A DNA stretch of 64,000 nucleotides from Hyphomonas sp. Mor2 (lineage in GTDB: Bacteria; Pseudomonadota; Alphaproteobacteria; Caulobacterales; Hyphomonadaceae): the NCBI RefSeq assembly GCF_001854405.1, contig NZ_CP017718.1:2294001-2358000 (forward strand). The letters are read 5' to 3'. Made by a program: the position numbers and the translations under genes. The notes beneath the pieces were generated by a model. That model was not told where the DNA came from. It saw only the letters and a program-made list of their open reading frames with translations, and made no database searches. The first letter of the stretch is position 1; the number at the start of each line of letters is the position of its first letter. Shown here piece by piece: positions 12,275 through 20,299 of this stretch.

Positions 12275-12317
12275 GAGCCGTTTCACCGGCCCCACAGATT
12301 TGAGGCATTCACGAAGC
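12275..12317 (-). repeat. rrn leader module, copy B (after P1)
   Basis: Second copy of the module at 12124-12167, about 150 bases upstream in transcription order and placed at the same distance from its promoter. The pair implies duplication of a promoter-plus-leader unit. Confidence 0.75.
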
Positions 12318-12324
12318 AAGCCCC

Positions 12325-12354
12325 CATATAGAATCTGTTCGGGGGTTTTGGCAA
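12325..12354 (-). promoter_or_regulatory. Candidate rrn promoter P1
   Basis: Minus-strand TTGCCA (12349-12354), an 18-base spacer, and TATATG (12325-12330). The furthest upstream of the three. The -35 is weaker than those of P2 and P3. Confidence 0.5.
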
Positions 12355-12440
12355 GGAAAAAATTCGCCTGTTACGCACATTTTTGCAGGCGCGGCGTTAA
12401 CCTTTAGGACACCTATTCTGGCTGCAGTTCCAGCAAGCCT

Positions 12441-12872
12441 TTAGCCACTGCGGATATAGGCCTCCATGGCCTCTGCTTCGGCCAGCACAGAGTCGATTTT
12501 GTACTTCACCAGATCGCCGATCGAGATGATGCCGATCAGCTTGCCGCCATCCACCACGGGCAGGTGGCGAATCCGGCGATCTGTCATCCGCCCCAGGCAA
12601 GTGTCCACGTCTTCTGCCGGATCCGCTGTGATCACGCCGCGTGTCATCGCCTGTGACACGGTCATATCACCGGTCTTTTCCCCGTTACGGGCAAAGCGGC
12701 GGACAATATCGCGCTCGGACAGCACGCCGCAGAGCTCGCCGCTTCCATCCACAGCCACGATCGCACCGATTCTCTTCTGATCCAACGTTTTGGCGGCCTC
12801 GAGCAATGTCATCGAATCGGAGATCGTCTCCACCGTGTTGCCCTTGTCCTTGAGAATCGTATCGATCAGCAT
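12441..12872 (-). CDS. CBS-domain pair protein
   Basis: 143 residues made almost entirely of two CBS domains (about 10-65 and 75-130), for example 'IGAIVAVDGSGELCGVLSERDIVRRFA' region and 'HLPVVDGGKLIGIISIGDLVKYKI' region. Such stand-alone pairs bind adenine nucleotides and act as sensors for partner proteins. The ATG at 12870-12872 is chosen because GGGAGG lies 6-7 bases upstream; the frame extends further without support. Not linked to an obvious partner; the neighbours are the rrn promoter region and a divergent gap. Confidence 0.9.
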   Translation of the reverse strand: MLIDTILKDKGNTVETISDSMTLLEAAKTLDQKRIGAIVAVDGSGELCGVLSERDIVRRFARNGEKTGDMTVSQAMTRGVITADPAEDVDTCLGRMTDRRIRHLPVVDGGKLIGIISIGDLVKYKIDSVLAEAEAMEAYIRSG

Positions 12873-13101
12873 TGGCCACCTCCCTGCTATTGGCGCTTTA
12901 TATATAGGGGACCATAGCACAGCTTTTCAGACTTTTGGGAACCCGCCGCGATTGTTTCGAACCAAAACATCGACATTCGCACGCCCCGAGAACAACATCC
13001 CCTCCGCTGGCGCCCCGTGATTCCGGCAGATAAGTCGCCAAATACGAGGCTGGCATGGCCGTTGCACCCTTGAACCACAACACGCTTCAAGGGGATATGA
13101 A

Positions 13102-13200
13102 ATGAAAGCGCCAAAATATACTCGATCTTTCTGCATTGGGGGCATGGGCCTGCTCGCCGCCGCCTCTCTGATTGCCGCGGCTCTGCCGGTCATCAGTTAA
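13102..13200 (+). CDS. Small predicted membrane peptide (32 residues)
   Basis: ATG at 13102 with AAGGGG about 9 bases upstream, ending at TAA 13198-13200. The product has a basic N-terminus (MKAPKYTRSF) then one hydrophobic helix rich in Ala, Leu and Ile. A strong terminator follows 45 bases downstream. No family is recognised. It could be a short membrane protein or a leader peptide; the evidence is only the ribosome site, the hydrophobic profile and the terminator. Confidence 0.4.
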   Translation: MKAPKYTRSFCIGGMGLLAAASLIAAALPVIS

Positions 13201-13245
13201 GGTCAGCAATAGACGGCATCACTGGCCTCAATGGGCCAGAAATGA

Positions 13246-13281
13246 AAAAGACCCCCGCATCCCAGCATGCGAGGGTCTTTT
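13246..13281. terminator. Bidirectional terminator
   Basis: AAAAGACCC and GGGTCTTTT arms (13246-13254 and 13273-13281), extended inside by CGCAT/ATGCG, form a strong hairpin with A-run and T-run flanks. It separates the plus-strand 32-residue frame from the minus-strand dodecin gene and can serve both. Confidence 0.85.
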
Positions 13282-13302
13282 CGTTTCAGCAGGGCGTGAT
13301 GC

Positions 13303-13503
13303 CTATTTCAGGATGAAGGTCACCTTCAACACCACGCGGTATTCCTTGATCTCCCCCTTGTCGAGCACGATGGACTGGTCCTTGACCCAGGCCCCTTCGA
13401 CATTCTTGAGCGTCTTGTTGGCGCGAGCGATGCCTTTATCAATGGCATCCTGAAAGCTCTTTTTCGATCCTGCGATAATCTCGGTTACGCGTGCTACAGC
13501 CAT
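13303..13503 (-). CDS. Dodecin family flavin-binding protein
   Basis: 66 residues from the ATG at 13501-13503, which has GGGAGG 6 bases upstream. The sequence 'VTEIIAGSKKSFQDAIDKGI' and 'GAWVKDQS' are standard for dodecins, small beta-alpha-beta-beta proteins that form hollow dodecamers and store FMN or lumichrome. The conserved Trp that stacks on flavin is present (W in 'GAWV'). Lies between a terminator and divL, monocistronic. Confidence 0.93.
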   Translation of the reverse strand: MAVARVTEIIAGSKKSFQDAIDKGIARANKTLKNVEGAWVKDQSIVLDKGEIKEYRVVLKVTFILK

Positions 13504-13608
13504 TCTGGCCTCCCTTTGTGTACTCAGGCGGACGTCGCCTGGCACTCAAAGTGCCCCCAACAATCCCTGGTGGCAAGGAAATGCGCGTCTTGGTTGAGAC
13601 CGCGCGTC

Positions 13609-16044
13609 CTAAGCGGCGAGCTTTTCGGGGCGATTCGATCCACCTTGCGGGGTCGCCTCGACCGGGATCCAGCAGACAACTTCTGTGCCGCCGCCCTGGC
13701 GAGACTTGATACCGACATTGCCGCCATGCAGCTGGACGAAATGCTTGACCAGAGACAGACCGAGCCCGGCCCCGCGGCGATCACTCGAAGTGAAACTGTC
13801 GAATCGGGTCGCCTGATCCTCTGCCGGGATACCGCGCCCATTATCCTTGACGGTGAGCTTGGCTGTATCGCCCATGCGCTCGGCTGAGATCGTCACCTTG
13901 CCGCCCGGGTCGGTGAACCGCAATGCGTTCGACATGAGATTGAACAGGATCTGGCGTATCCGCTTCTCATCCGCTTCGATCCGTCCGAGGTCAGCGGCGA
14001 TATCCGCCACCACCTCGACCTCGGTATCTGCAGCATTGGTGACCCCAATCGAGACCGCCTCATCAATCAGAGCTTTCAGATCAACTTCGCTGATATCGAG
14101 ATCCATGCGGCCCGCTTCGATCATGGCCAGGTCGAGAATGTTGCCGATCAGGTCATTCAAGTGGTTTGAAGCCTCACAAATCGCATCCACCTTGTCGCGC
14201 TGAGCTTCATTCAGATCGCCGATTCGTTCCATTTGCAGGAACTCGCCATAACCAAGAATGGTCTGCAAAGGCGAGCGCAGCTGATAGCTGACATTCTTCA
14301 CAAACTCGGTCTTCAGCCGATCCGCGGTTTCGAACGCTTCGGCGCGATCGCGCAGCGCGGTTTCGACCGAGCGCTGGGCCGAAACGTCGGCAAACCCGAT
14401 CAGCGTATTCCCATCGGGTAGCGGCTTGGTCACGTAAGTGAGGATCGAGCCATCCGAGCGGCGCATCTCCCCGGTTGTTTCCTGGCGCGCGCCAGGATCG
14501 GTGATATGCGCCTTGATGGCGCTCCAGGTGCCGCGATCATGAAAGAGCGGCACGCAGAAGTCGGCAATATCATCATAATCCGGCTCGTCCTTGAGCAACT
14601 CTTCTTCGACGCCCCACAATTCAGCAAAGGCGCTGTTGGAGAGTTTCAAGCGGCCATCCGAGCCAAACACCACCACCGCCTCGTGCAGGCTGTCCAGTGT
14701 TTTGCTCTGCGTTTTGATCATCGCATTATACTTGGTGCGCAGATCAAGCTCGCTGGTAATGTCCTTGAACAGAATCAACAGACCGCCCATCGGGTGGCGC
14801 TGGCGCGTCACTTTCAGCGTGCGATTGTCGGGCAGATGCCATTCGTCTTCCTCGATGCCGCTAATATCGAGATAGTAGGAGAGTTCTTCGGCGCGCCATT
14901 TCGCGTACTCCGCTTGAGCTGGCAGCTTGCGACGCTCGCGCAAGCGATCAAGCAATTGGCCATGGCTCGGCATGTCGAGCAGAAAGCCTTCGTCCATGTC
15001 CCACATCTTGGCAAAGGCGCGATTGTGGAAGGTCAGCTTTCGTTCGGAGCTGAAAATCGCCACCGCATCGGCGACATGGTTCAGCGTCTCATCATGCGCG
15101 CGCACATGCTTGTCGAGTTCGTCGCGGGCGCGTTCCTGTTCTGTGACATCAAAGGCCATCGCCCCGACCCCGCCCGACAGCGGGAAAGACAGAACCCGCA
15201 TCGCCCGGCGCTCGCCCTTGATCGCAATGTGGCGGGTCTCATCGATCTCCTTGCCATCCGTCAGCGTCTTGCGGATCTGCTCAACGGCTTTCTCGTCCAG
15301 CATCACCTGACGCTCGAGCACGCGGTCGAGATTGTCGCCATCGACCACATCAACATAAGCCGGGTTCGCCCATTGCAGCCGGCCAACACCGGAAATGCGC
15401 CAGGCCGGGAATGGGGCCTTGCCGAGCATGTCGAGGAAGGCAGTCGGGTCGCGGGCGATCACTTGTCGTGCTTCTTCCAGGCGCCCACGGGCTGAGCTTT
15501 CTTCCAGCCCCTTGATGGTGGAGTCCGTAATCCAGACGACGACGCGCGCACCGGCTGTGCGGCCATCCGCTTCCAGGAAACGGCCATTCTGTCCGATAAT
15601 CGTCAGGGAGAAGGGTTGGCCCTGCTCGGCCAACTCGCGCAGACGGATACGCAGTGTGGAATCAATTCCGCTGGCATCGCGGGCTTCGAGATCTGCGAGC
15701 CCTTCAATGATCCGTACGGCTGGATCGACGGATACCGCATCATCGGTGAACCGCAGCAAGCTCGCCAACGCGACCGGCGAGCCGTGAATATCCGGCGGGG
15801 TAATATCGTCAGCGTCGACGTCTATATCATCGCCCTGCCAGACCAGGATCACGCCGGGATGCGCGCCGAGCACGGACTTCATCTCCGCGACAGAGGACTC
15901 CGCTTCATTGGCTTTTTCCTTGTAGCGCTTGGCCGCGCCCCGCGCCCCGTCTGACGTTCGCAGCGCCCAAAGTATGAAGGCCAATCCGAGCGCCAGCGCG
16001 CCCACTGCAATGATCAATGGCACCTGATCGGCTGTGACCTGCAT
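13609..16044 (-). CDS. divL: DivL-type cell-cycle histidine kinase homologue (Tyr in H-box)
   Basis: 811 residues. One N-terminal membrane segment (about 9-27), several PAS-like domains (about 50-560), then the dimerisation/H-box and ATPase regions. The H-box reads 'FVKNVSYQLRSPLQT' with Tyr587 where kinases have the phosphoacceptor His, the defining trait of Caulobacter DivL. The ATP-binding part keeps N-box 'NLMSNALRF' (702-710), G1 'DNGRGIP' (734-740) and G2 'GAGLGLSL' (758-765). DivL binds phosphorylated DivK through this region and tunes CckA, and so CtrA, activity at the pole. Function is inferred from family. Confidence 0.92.
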   Translation of the reverse strand: MQVTADQVPLIIAVGALALGLAFILWALRTSDGARGAAKRYKEKANEAESSVAEMKSVLGAHPGVILVWQGDDIDVDADDITPPDIHGSPVALASLLRFTDDAVSVDPAVRIIEGLADLEARDASGIDSTLRIRLRELAEQGQPFSLTIIGQNGRFLEADGRTAGARVVVWITDSTIKGLEESSARGRLEEARQVIARDPTAFLDMLGKAPFPAWRISGVGRLQWANPAYVDVVDGDNLDRVLERQVMLDEKAVEQIRKTLTDGKEIDETRHIAIKGERRAMRVLSFPLSGGVGAMAFDVTEQERARDELDKHVRAHDETLNHVADAVAIFSSERKLTFHNRAFAKMWDMDEGFLLDMPSHGQLLDRLRERRKLPAQAEYAKWRAEELSYYLDISGIEEDEWHLPDNRTLKVTRQRHPMGGLLILFKDITSELDLRTKYNAMIKTQSKTLDSLHEAVVVFGSDGRLKLSNSAFAELWGVEEELLKDEPDYDDIADFCVPLFHDRGTWSAIKAHITDPGARQETTGEMRRSDGSILTYVTKPLPDGNTLIGFADVSAQRSVETALRDRAEAFETADRLKTEFVKNVSYQLRSPLQTILGYGEFLQMERIGDLNEAQRDKVDAICEASNHLNDLIGNILDLAMIEAGRMDLDISEVDLKALIDEAVSIGVTNAADTEVEVVADIAADLGRIEADEKRIRQILFNLMSNALRFTDPGGKVTISAERMGDTAKLTVKDNGRGIPAEDQATRFDSFTSSDRRGAGLGLSLVKHFVQLHGGNVGIKSRQGGGTEVVCWIPVEATPQGGSNRPEKLAA

Positions 16045-16178
16045 CGCAAACTCCGTTCCCGTTTTGGCGAATCAGTCGCCAAACCGCACTCTCTACTGGT
16101 TAACCGAATGCTGCGTTTGCGTTAAGTCCGGGTTAACGATCTGCCGCTGAGCGTTAAGATATCCACTTGAAATGCGAA

Positions 16179-16202
16179 GAGGCCGGGATCTCTCCCGGCC
16201 TC
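16179..16202 (-). terminator. Hairpin after DUF2853 gene
   Basis: Perfect 10-base arms GAGGCCGGGA/TCCCGGCCTC with a 4-base loop, 27 bases past the stop of the DUF2853 gene. The minus-strand flank is TTCGCATTTC rather than a clean T-run, so it is a weak intrinsic terminator at best. Confidence 0.5.
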
Positions 16203-16229
16203 CTGAAGGCTACGTTCAGCCGCGATGGC

Positions 16230-16571
16230 TTACTTGAACATGCTGGCTTTGCGGAAATGCTTGACCAGAAGATAATAGACCACGGCGCGATACTTCTTGC
16301 GCACGGAGCGGCCATACGTGTCCATGACGGCGGCGAGGCCCTCGTCCAGTTTTGGCGTATCCTTGAGGCCGAGCTTCTTGATCAGGAAACTCTTCTTCAC
16401 AGTCTCCAGCTCGCTCTTTTGCGAAGCCGACACGGTCGAGGCGTCATTGCGGTAGATCGAAGGACCGCAGGCAATGGTGACTGCCGTCAGAAGTTTCATG
16501 TCCGGCTTCATGCCGCACTTCTCTTCAATGTCCTTGGCATATTTTGCGATCAGATCGTCACGTTTTCCCAT
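16230..16571 (-). CDS. DUF2853 family protein
   Basis: 113 residues, soluble and Lys-rich, matching DUF2853 from start to end ('KRDDLIAKYAKDIEEKCG', 'LLTAVTIACGPSIYRNDASTVS', 'KKYRAVVYYLLVKHF'). Members are small helical proteins of unknown function, common in alphaproteobacteria and Bacteroidetes. Two adjacent ATGs exist; I chose the second (16569-16571), which places GGAGG at 8 bases. The gene stands alone. Confidence 0.85.
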   Translation of the reverse strand: MGKRDDLIAKYAKDIEEKCGMKPDMKLLTAVTIACGPSIYRNDASTVSASQKSELETVKKSFLIKKLGLKDTPKLDEGLAAVMDTYGRSVRKKYRAVVYYLLVKHFRKASMFK

Positions 16572-16832
16572 CATATTCCTCCGTGGGATCAGACCGCTTG
16601 AAAGATGCGGTCATTGAGGTTGTCATAGCTACTCAACTGATTGGAATTCTTAACGAGCCGGACTCGACAGCGCGGTCAAGGCTTAGGCTCATATATGACT
16701 GGGTTTTATGCGAAGTCGGCTCACGATATTCGTCCGCATGGTCACATTCTCGACGCAAGCCTGACGGAAACGTCATGTGGCGTTCATGTCGCGAATGATT
16801 ATATGAGTATCCGGACCCAGCGTGGAGTAGTC

Positions 16833-17408
16833 ATGATCCGATCCATAATTCTGGCTTCCCTGTCAGCCGCTTGTCTAACCTTCACGGCCCACGCTCAGGC
16901 GGACGAAGACGAGCTTCTGCGCCTGCCCGGACAAGGCGAGGTTCGCGACGATGCCTTGCGACAACGCGCACAGGCCGACCGTCTGAAACCCGGCGCCGGA
17001 CTGTTCATCACGTTCGACACCGACAATAATGGACGCATTAGCCCGACCGAGATTGATGCCGGAATTCCGGCCGCGTTCGAACGAGCCGACAATAATGAAG
17101 ATGGCTATCTCACCGCGCTTGAACAACAGGACTGGGCTAGAAGCCTGCCCACCCGCGATGACAGTCTTGCCAATCCCTTCCGCTTTGATCCCAATCTCGA
17201 TCGCCGCGTTGATCTTGAAGAATTCACACTGGTGATCAACAATCTTGGTCTCGACTATGCCGATGAGTTGAGCGGCGACATTATCATTGCTGATCTCAAG
17301 GCGCCGCGCCTAACGCGCGAGGACCGCCCGGGCGGACGCGGGGACGCGCGACCCGACGCAGCGGACCGACAACGCCCAGGGGGCGGTAGCCGATCCTTCG
17401 GTCAGTAA
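16833..17408 (+). CDS. Secreted EF-hand calcium-binding protein
   Basis: 191 residues from the ATG at 16833, which gives a clean signal peptide (about 1-21, cut after AHA). The frame is open further upstream but without a signal. Two canonical 12-residue EF-hand loops, D62-x-D64-x-N66-G...E73 and D86-x-N88-x-D90-G...E97, are followed by a degenerate third (D119...E130, Arg at the usual Gly). The C-terminus is Arg/Gly/Pro-rich. Likely periplasmic calcium binding; partner unknown. Convergent with the DUF5655 gene 9 bases away. Confidence 0.85.
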   Translation: MIRSIILASLSAACLTFTAHAQADEDELLRLPGQGEVRDDALRQRAQADRLKPGAGLFITFDTDNNGRISPTEIDAGIPAAFERADNNEDGYLTALEQQDWARSLPTRDDSLANPFRFDPNLDRRVDLEEFTLVINNLGLDYADELSGDIIIADLKAPRLTREDRPGGRGDARPDAADRQRPGGGSRSFGQ

Positions 17409-17417
17409 AGCCAGGCA

Positions 17418-17966
17418 TCAACCCGCGCGGTTGAACGCTTCTGTCACCCAGGCCCGAACCTCATCATCGAAATCATCGATGCTCGTCAGTTTGACCTTGT
17501 GCGTACACATGCCGCTCATCGCTTCGAGACGACCTTGCGGCGCTTCGCCTTTGAGATTGATGCCCAGATCGATCCGGGTCTTGGTCGAGGGCTGAATAAG
17601 CGCAAACTGTTTCTTGCGGCGCAGGCTGACGCTCGTTTTCTTCGGCGCAATCTCAAGCTCGGCACCAAAGGTTTTGACGAAATCGACAATCGCATCGTGG
17701 ATCGGTTTCAGCGACTCCTTTCCCTTGTACTGATTGGTCACCAGATCCTCCGCGCCGACATCCAGATTGCCGATACATTTCTGCGCGATCAGATTGGCGA
17801 AGCCATGCGTGACGCCGTGCTCGCCCTTTAGCAGTTTCATGATCTCGCCATGCTTGGCAGCGCCACTTGCCGCGACAATTGTCTGCCAGGCCTCCAACGA
17901 CTTACCGGTCTTTTCCGGCATATTGTCGATCATGGTCTGGGCCAGTTCTTCAGGTGATTTAGCCAT
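17418..17966 (-). CDS. DUF4287/DUF5655 protein
   Basis: 182 residues: N-terminal DUF4287 (about 5-65, 'MIDNMPEKTGKSLEAWQTIV', 'EHGVTHGFANLIA') joined to a DUF5655 domain (about 85-180, 'RRKKQFALIQPSTKTRIDLGINLKG'). The function of both is unknown; DUF5655 may bind nucleic acid or small ligands by fold but this is not established. Third gene of a tight operon: it starts 3 bases after the SRPBCC gene stops. Confidence 0.85.
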   Translation of the reverse strand: MAKSPEELAQTMIDNMPEKTGKSLEAWQTIVAASGAAKHGEIMKLLKGEHGVTHGFANLIAQKCIGNLDVGAEDLVTNQYKGKESLKPIHDAIVDFVKTFGAELEIAPKKTSVSLRRKKQFALIQPSTKTRIDLGINLKGEAPQGRLEAMSGMCTHKVKLTSIDDFDDEVRAWVTEAFNRAG

Positions 17967-17969
17967 GGT

Positions 17970-18536
17970 CTATCCCTCCTTGACCAGTTTGACGGGCGCA
18001 GCATCGGGCTCCAGCGGCCAATGCTCAATCTTCTGTTCTTTCTTCGCCATGAGCGCGACGACGGGCGACATCAACGTCACCATCTTACCGCTAAAGGCAG
18101 GCTTTCCGGTCTCGGCAATGCTCTTGAGATTTTTGGCAATAAAAGCCTGACCGCCAATCATCTGCTTGTGCAGATCGCTGCCTTCGATCGCATCCTCAAT
18201 GATGAGATCAAATTCGGTCCCACCCGCTTTTTCACGCAGCTCGTAAGTAACCTTGCAAGGGGCGTCCTTCAGATTGGTCATCTGGAAGGTGTGGCTGTAA
18301 AGATGTGGCGGTTCAAACGCGAGCACTTCGCCGACCACCATGGCGATCTTGCGATTAGGATGCACCATCCGCATCTGGGCGCCGGGCTTGAGACCATCCT
18401 TGGTGTCGCAAATGCTGCCAAAGAAAAACGGAAGCGGCTCGTCGGTTGCCACCAGCACCGACCAGACCGTTTCGATCGGTGCGTTGATAAAAGTCCGGTG
18501 TATGCTCTTTTCGGCATATTTTGGTTGTTCAGTCAT
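17970..18536 (-). CDS. SRPBCC (AHSA1-like) protein
   Basis: 188 residues from the ATG at 18534-18536, which overlaps the end of the ArsR gene by 8 bases (ATGACTGA), implying translational coupling. 'INAPIETVWSVLVATDEPLPFFFGS' opens a START/Bet v 1-like ligand pocket of the AHSA1 type. Such proteins bind hydrophobic ligands; many are paired with ArsR regulators as here. The final ~40 residues include a hydrophobic helix-like patch 'MVTLMSPVVALMAK'. Confidence 0.88.
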   Translation of the reverse strand: MTEQPKYAEKSIHRTFINAPIETVWSVLVATDEPLPFFFGSICDTKDGLKPGAQMRMVHPNRKIAMVVGEVLAFEPPHLYSHTFQMTNLKDAPCKVTYELREKAGGTEFDLIIEDAIEGSDLHKQMIGGQAFIAKNLKSIAETGKPAFSGKMVTLMSPVVALMAKKEQKIEHWPLEPDAAPVKLVKEG

Positions 18537-18897
18537 CGTTCCCATCCTCTTTGTGTTTTGCGTTGACCTGCGCGACCCCCTCAGCCGCTTGTTTGATGAA
18601 ACTCAGTCGATCGGCCCAGTAGCCGCTATAAGCGTCGATCCAGCGCTCATGAATGGCCTGGATTGGCATCGCGTTGAGATACAGACGTCGGGTTCGGCCA
18701 TCCTTCTGGCTGACCAGAAGCCCAGCCTCCTCCAGCACTTTCAGATGGTTCATGATCGCGATCCGGCTGACATCAAAGGCCTTGGCCAGCTCACCAACCC
18801 CCTGTCCCGGCTGATCGCGCACCAGGTCCAGGATCCGCCGCCGCGTTTTGTGCGCCAGCGCGTGAAAGACCAGATCCATATCCTCATTAGTAATCAT
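18529..18897 (-). CDS. ArsR-family winged-helix regulator
   Basis: 122 residues with an N-terminal winged helix (about 8-80): 'ALAHKTRRRILDLVRDQPGQGVGELAKAFDVSRIAIMNHLKVLEEAGLL'. No cysteine metal-site pair is seen, so it is unlikely to be a metal sensor and fits the SRPBCC-linked ArsR group. First gene of a three-gene operon. A perfect palindrome overlaps its start codon and is the probable operator for self-repression. A later in-frame ATG (18877-18879) is an alternative start. Confidence 0.9.
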   Translation of the reverse strand: MITNEDMDLVFHALAHKTRRRILDLVRDQPGQGVGELAKAFDVSRIAIMNHLKVLEEAGLLVSQKDGRTRRLYLNAMPIQAIHERWIDAYSGYWADRLSFIKQAAEGVAQVNAKHKEDGNDD

Positions 18898-18915
18898 GTA
18901 ATTACCTAATTACAT
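18896..18915 (-). promoter_or_regulatory. Palindromic operator candidate of the arsR operon
   Basis: A perfect 9-base inverted repeat ATGTAATTA / TAATTACAT with a 2-base centre, overlapping the arsR start codon by two bases. AT-rich symmetry in a GC-rich genome at this place fits binding of the encoded winged-helix dimer. Confidence 0.65.
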
Positions 18916-18997
18916 TTAAACGCATGAGTCAATCGCTTGAGAGAATTTTTTCTCAAAAGTGGTGGATCAACTCATGGATGACCGCCCTGGTCCCGCC

Positions 18998-19201
18998 CTA
19001 GAAATCGACCGCCCGTCCGGCTTTTTCCCAATCGCCATAGCGGACCCGTTCTTCACTCGGCCCCCCCTTTTCGCCCGAGCGCTTGGATTCAAGGTCTTGC
19101 TCTTTTTGCTCTTGCTCGGCGCGGCGTTCGGCCGCTTCTGCCAGCGCGCGTTTTGCAGCGGGAGACAAATCCGGTTTTGTGACGTTTTTTTCATCTGACA
19201 T
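18998..19201 (-). CDS. DUF1674 protein (SDHAF4-type succinate dehydrogenase assembly factor)
   Basis: 67 residues from the ATG at 19199-19201. Charged and largely disordered, ending with the family signature 'RVRYGDWEKAGRAVDF'. DUF1674 is the bacterial counterpart of mitochondrial SDHAF4, which protects flavinylated SdhA before SdhB joins. The sdhCDAB operon is in this window but 29 kb away. Function is inferred from family. Confidence 0.85.
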   Translation of the reverse strand: MSDEKNVTKPDLSPAAKRALAEAAERRAEQEQKEQDLESKRSGEKGGPSEERVRYGDWEKAGRAVDF

Positions 19202-19291
19202 GAACAAGACTCCCGGTTTTGTTAACCAATCCATATATCTTCTGAGAGAAGACGTAGGCCCTCTAGTTTAGCGCGCAAGGACCCCTGACAC

Positions 19292-20188
19292 ATGGGCACA
19301 GCAAAGACTTTCATGCTCCTGGCCGCCCTCACGGCTTTGTTCATGGCGGTAGGCTATCTCGTCGGCGGGATGATGGGAATGGGCATCGCCTTCGTGATTG
19401 CTGGCGGCATGAACCTGTTCTCGTATTGGAATGCAGACAAGATCGTCCTGCGCATGCAAGGCGCGCGGCAGGTGGATGATAATGAACGCAGCCCGATCCT
19501 GCGCACCTTTGTTCAGGACACCAAGGCCCTGGCTCAGGCGGCCGGTATGCCGGAGCCGAAGATCTATATCATCGACACGCAGCAACCGAACGCCTTTGCG
19601 ACCGGACGCAATCCACAGAACGCCGCCGTCGCGGCCACAACCGGGCTGCTCAATCTGCTGTCGCGTGAGGAAACCGCAGGCGTCATGGCGCATGAGCTTG
19701 CACACGTGCAGAACCGCGACACGCTGACCATGACCGTCACAGCGACCATTGCCGGGGCGATCGGCATGCTGGCAAATTTTGCGCTTTTCTTCACCAGTCG
19801 TGAGCGCGGCGGGATGATCTCGGGATTGTTGATCATGATCTTCGCGCCCATGGCCGCCGCCCTGGTGCAAATGGCGATCAGCCGGTCGCGCGAGTATGAA
19901 GCAGACAAACGCGGGGCTGAGATTTGCGGAAATCCGCTCTGGCTCGCCTCGGCATTGTCCAAGATTGACCGCGGCGCGCGCGCGACCATCAATCGCCGGG
20001 CTGAGGCCAATCCCGCCATGGCGCACATGTACATCATGAATCCATTGGCAGGTCGCCGCGGTGACAATCTCTTCTCCACCCACCCCGCCACTCAGAACCG
20101 CATTGAGGCCCTTAACCGCCTGGCGGCCGAAATGGGCGTGCAACCCGAGAGCGTGCAGCCCCGCCGCGCGGCCGGCCCCTGGGGCTAG
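19292..20188 (+). CDS. htpX: HtpX zinc metalloprotease
   Basis: 298 residues with two N-terminal membrane segments (about 6-24 and 28-46), the zinc motif HELAH (H134, E135, H138), two further hydrophobic segments (about 149-168 and 176-195), and the third zinc ligand Glu203 in '[13 protein letters not shown]'. HtpX is an M48 inner-membrane protease that works beside FtsH in membrane-protein quality control. Often heat- or envelope-stress-induced. The next gene, rsmB, is 111 bases downstream on the same strand. Confidence 0.95.
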   Translation: MGTAKTFMLLAALTALFMAVGYLVGGMMGMGIAFVIAGGMNLFSYWNADKIVLRMQGARQVDDNERSPILRTFVQDTKALAQAAGMPEPKIYIIDTQQPNAFATGRNPQNAAVAATTGLLNLLSREETAGVMAHELAHVQNRDTLTMTVTATIAGAIGMLANFALFFTSRERGGMISGLLIMIFAPMAAALVQMAISRSREYEADKRGAEICGNPLWLASALSKIDRGARATINRRAEANPAMAHMYIMNPLAGRRGDNLFSTHPATQNRIEALNRLAAEMGVQPESVQPRRAAGPWG

Positions 20189-20299
20189 GCCGCCGCTTCT
20201 TCTGCTTGACCTGACCGCTCGCGCTCCGCAAACAGCGCACAAACCCGCGCGGGCCAATGGACAGGACATGCACTCAACTTTCAACAAACAGACTCACGA

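Larger units (their letters stand above)
11721..12430 (-). other. rrn leader and promoter region (no gene)
   Basis: A 710-base stretch upstream of 16S without a credible gene. Going towards 16S it holds three candidate sigma-70 promoters, two near-identical leader modules, a boxB-like hairpin and boxA-like sequence, a GGTCCT/AGGACC hairpin (11891-11905), and a hairpin with CACAAAAT/ATTTTGTG arms (about 11813-11847). Two short open frames on the plus strand lack ribosome sites and codon bias and are not called. Confidence 0.8.

Noticed and set aside
11889-12331. Two plus-strand open frames of about 70-75 codons upstream of 16S.
   Set aside because: They overlap the rrn promoters and repeated leader modules, lack ribosome sites and have no homology that I recognise.
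14506-15495. A 329-codon plus-strand open frame inside divL.
   Set aside because: It is antisense to the conserved PAS/kinase regions of divL and has no recognisable domain or ribosome site.
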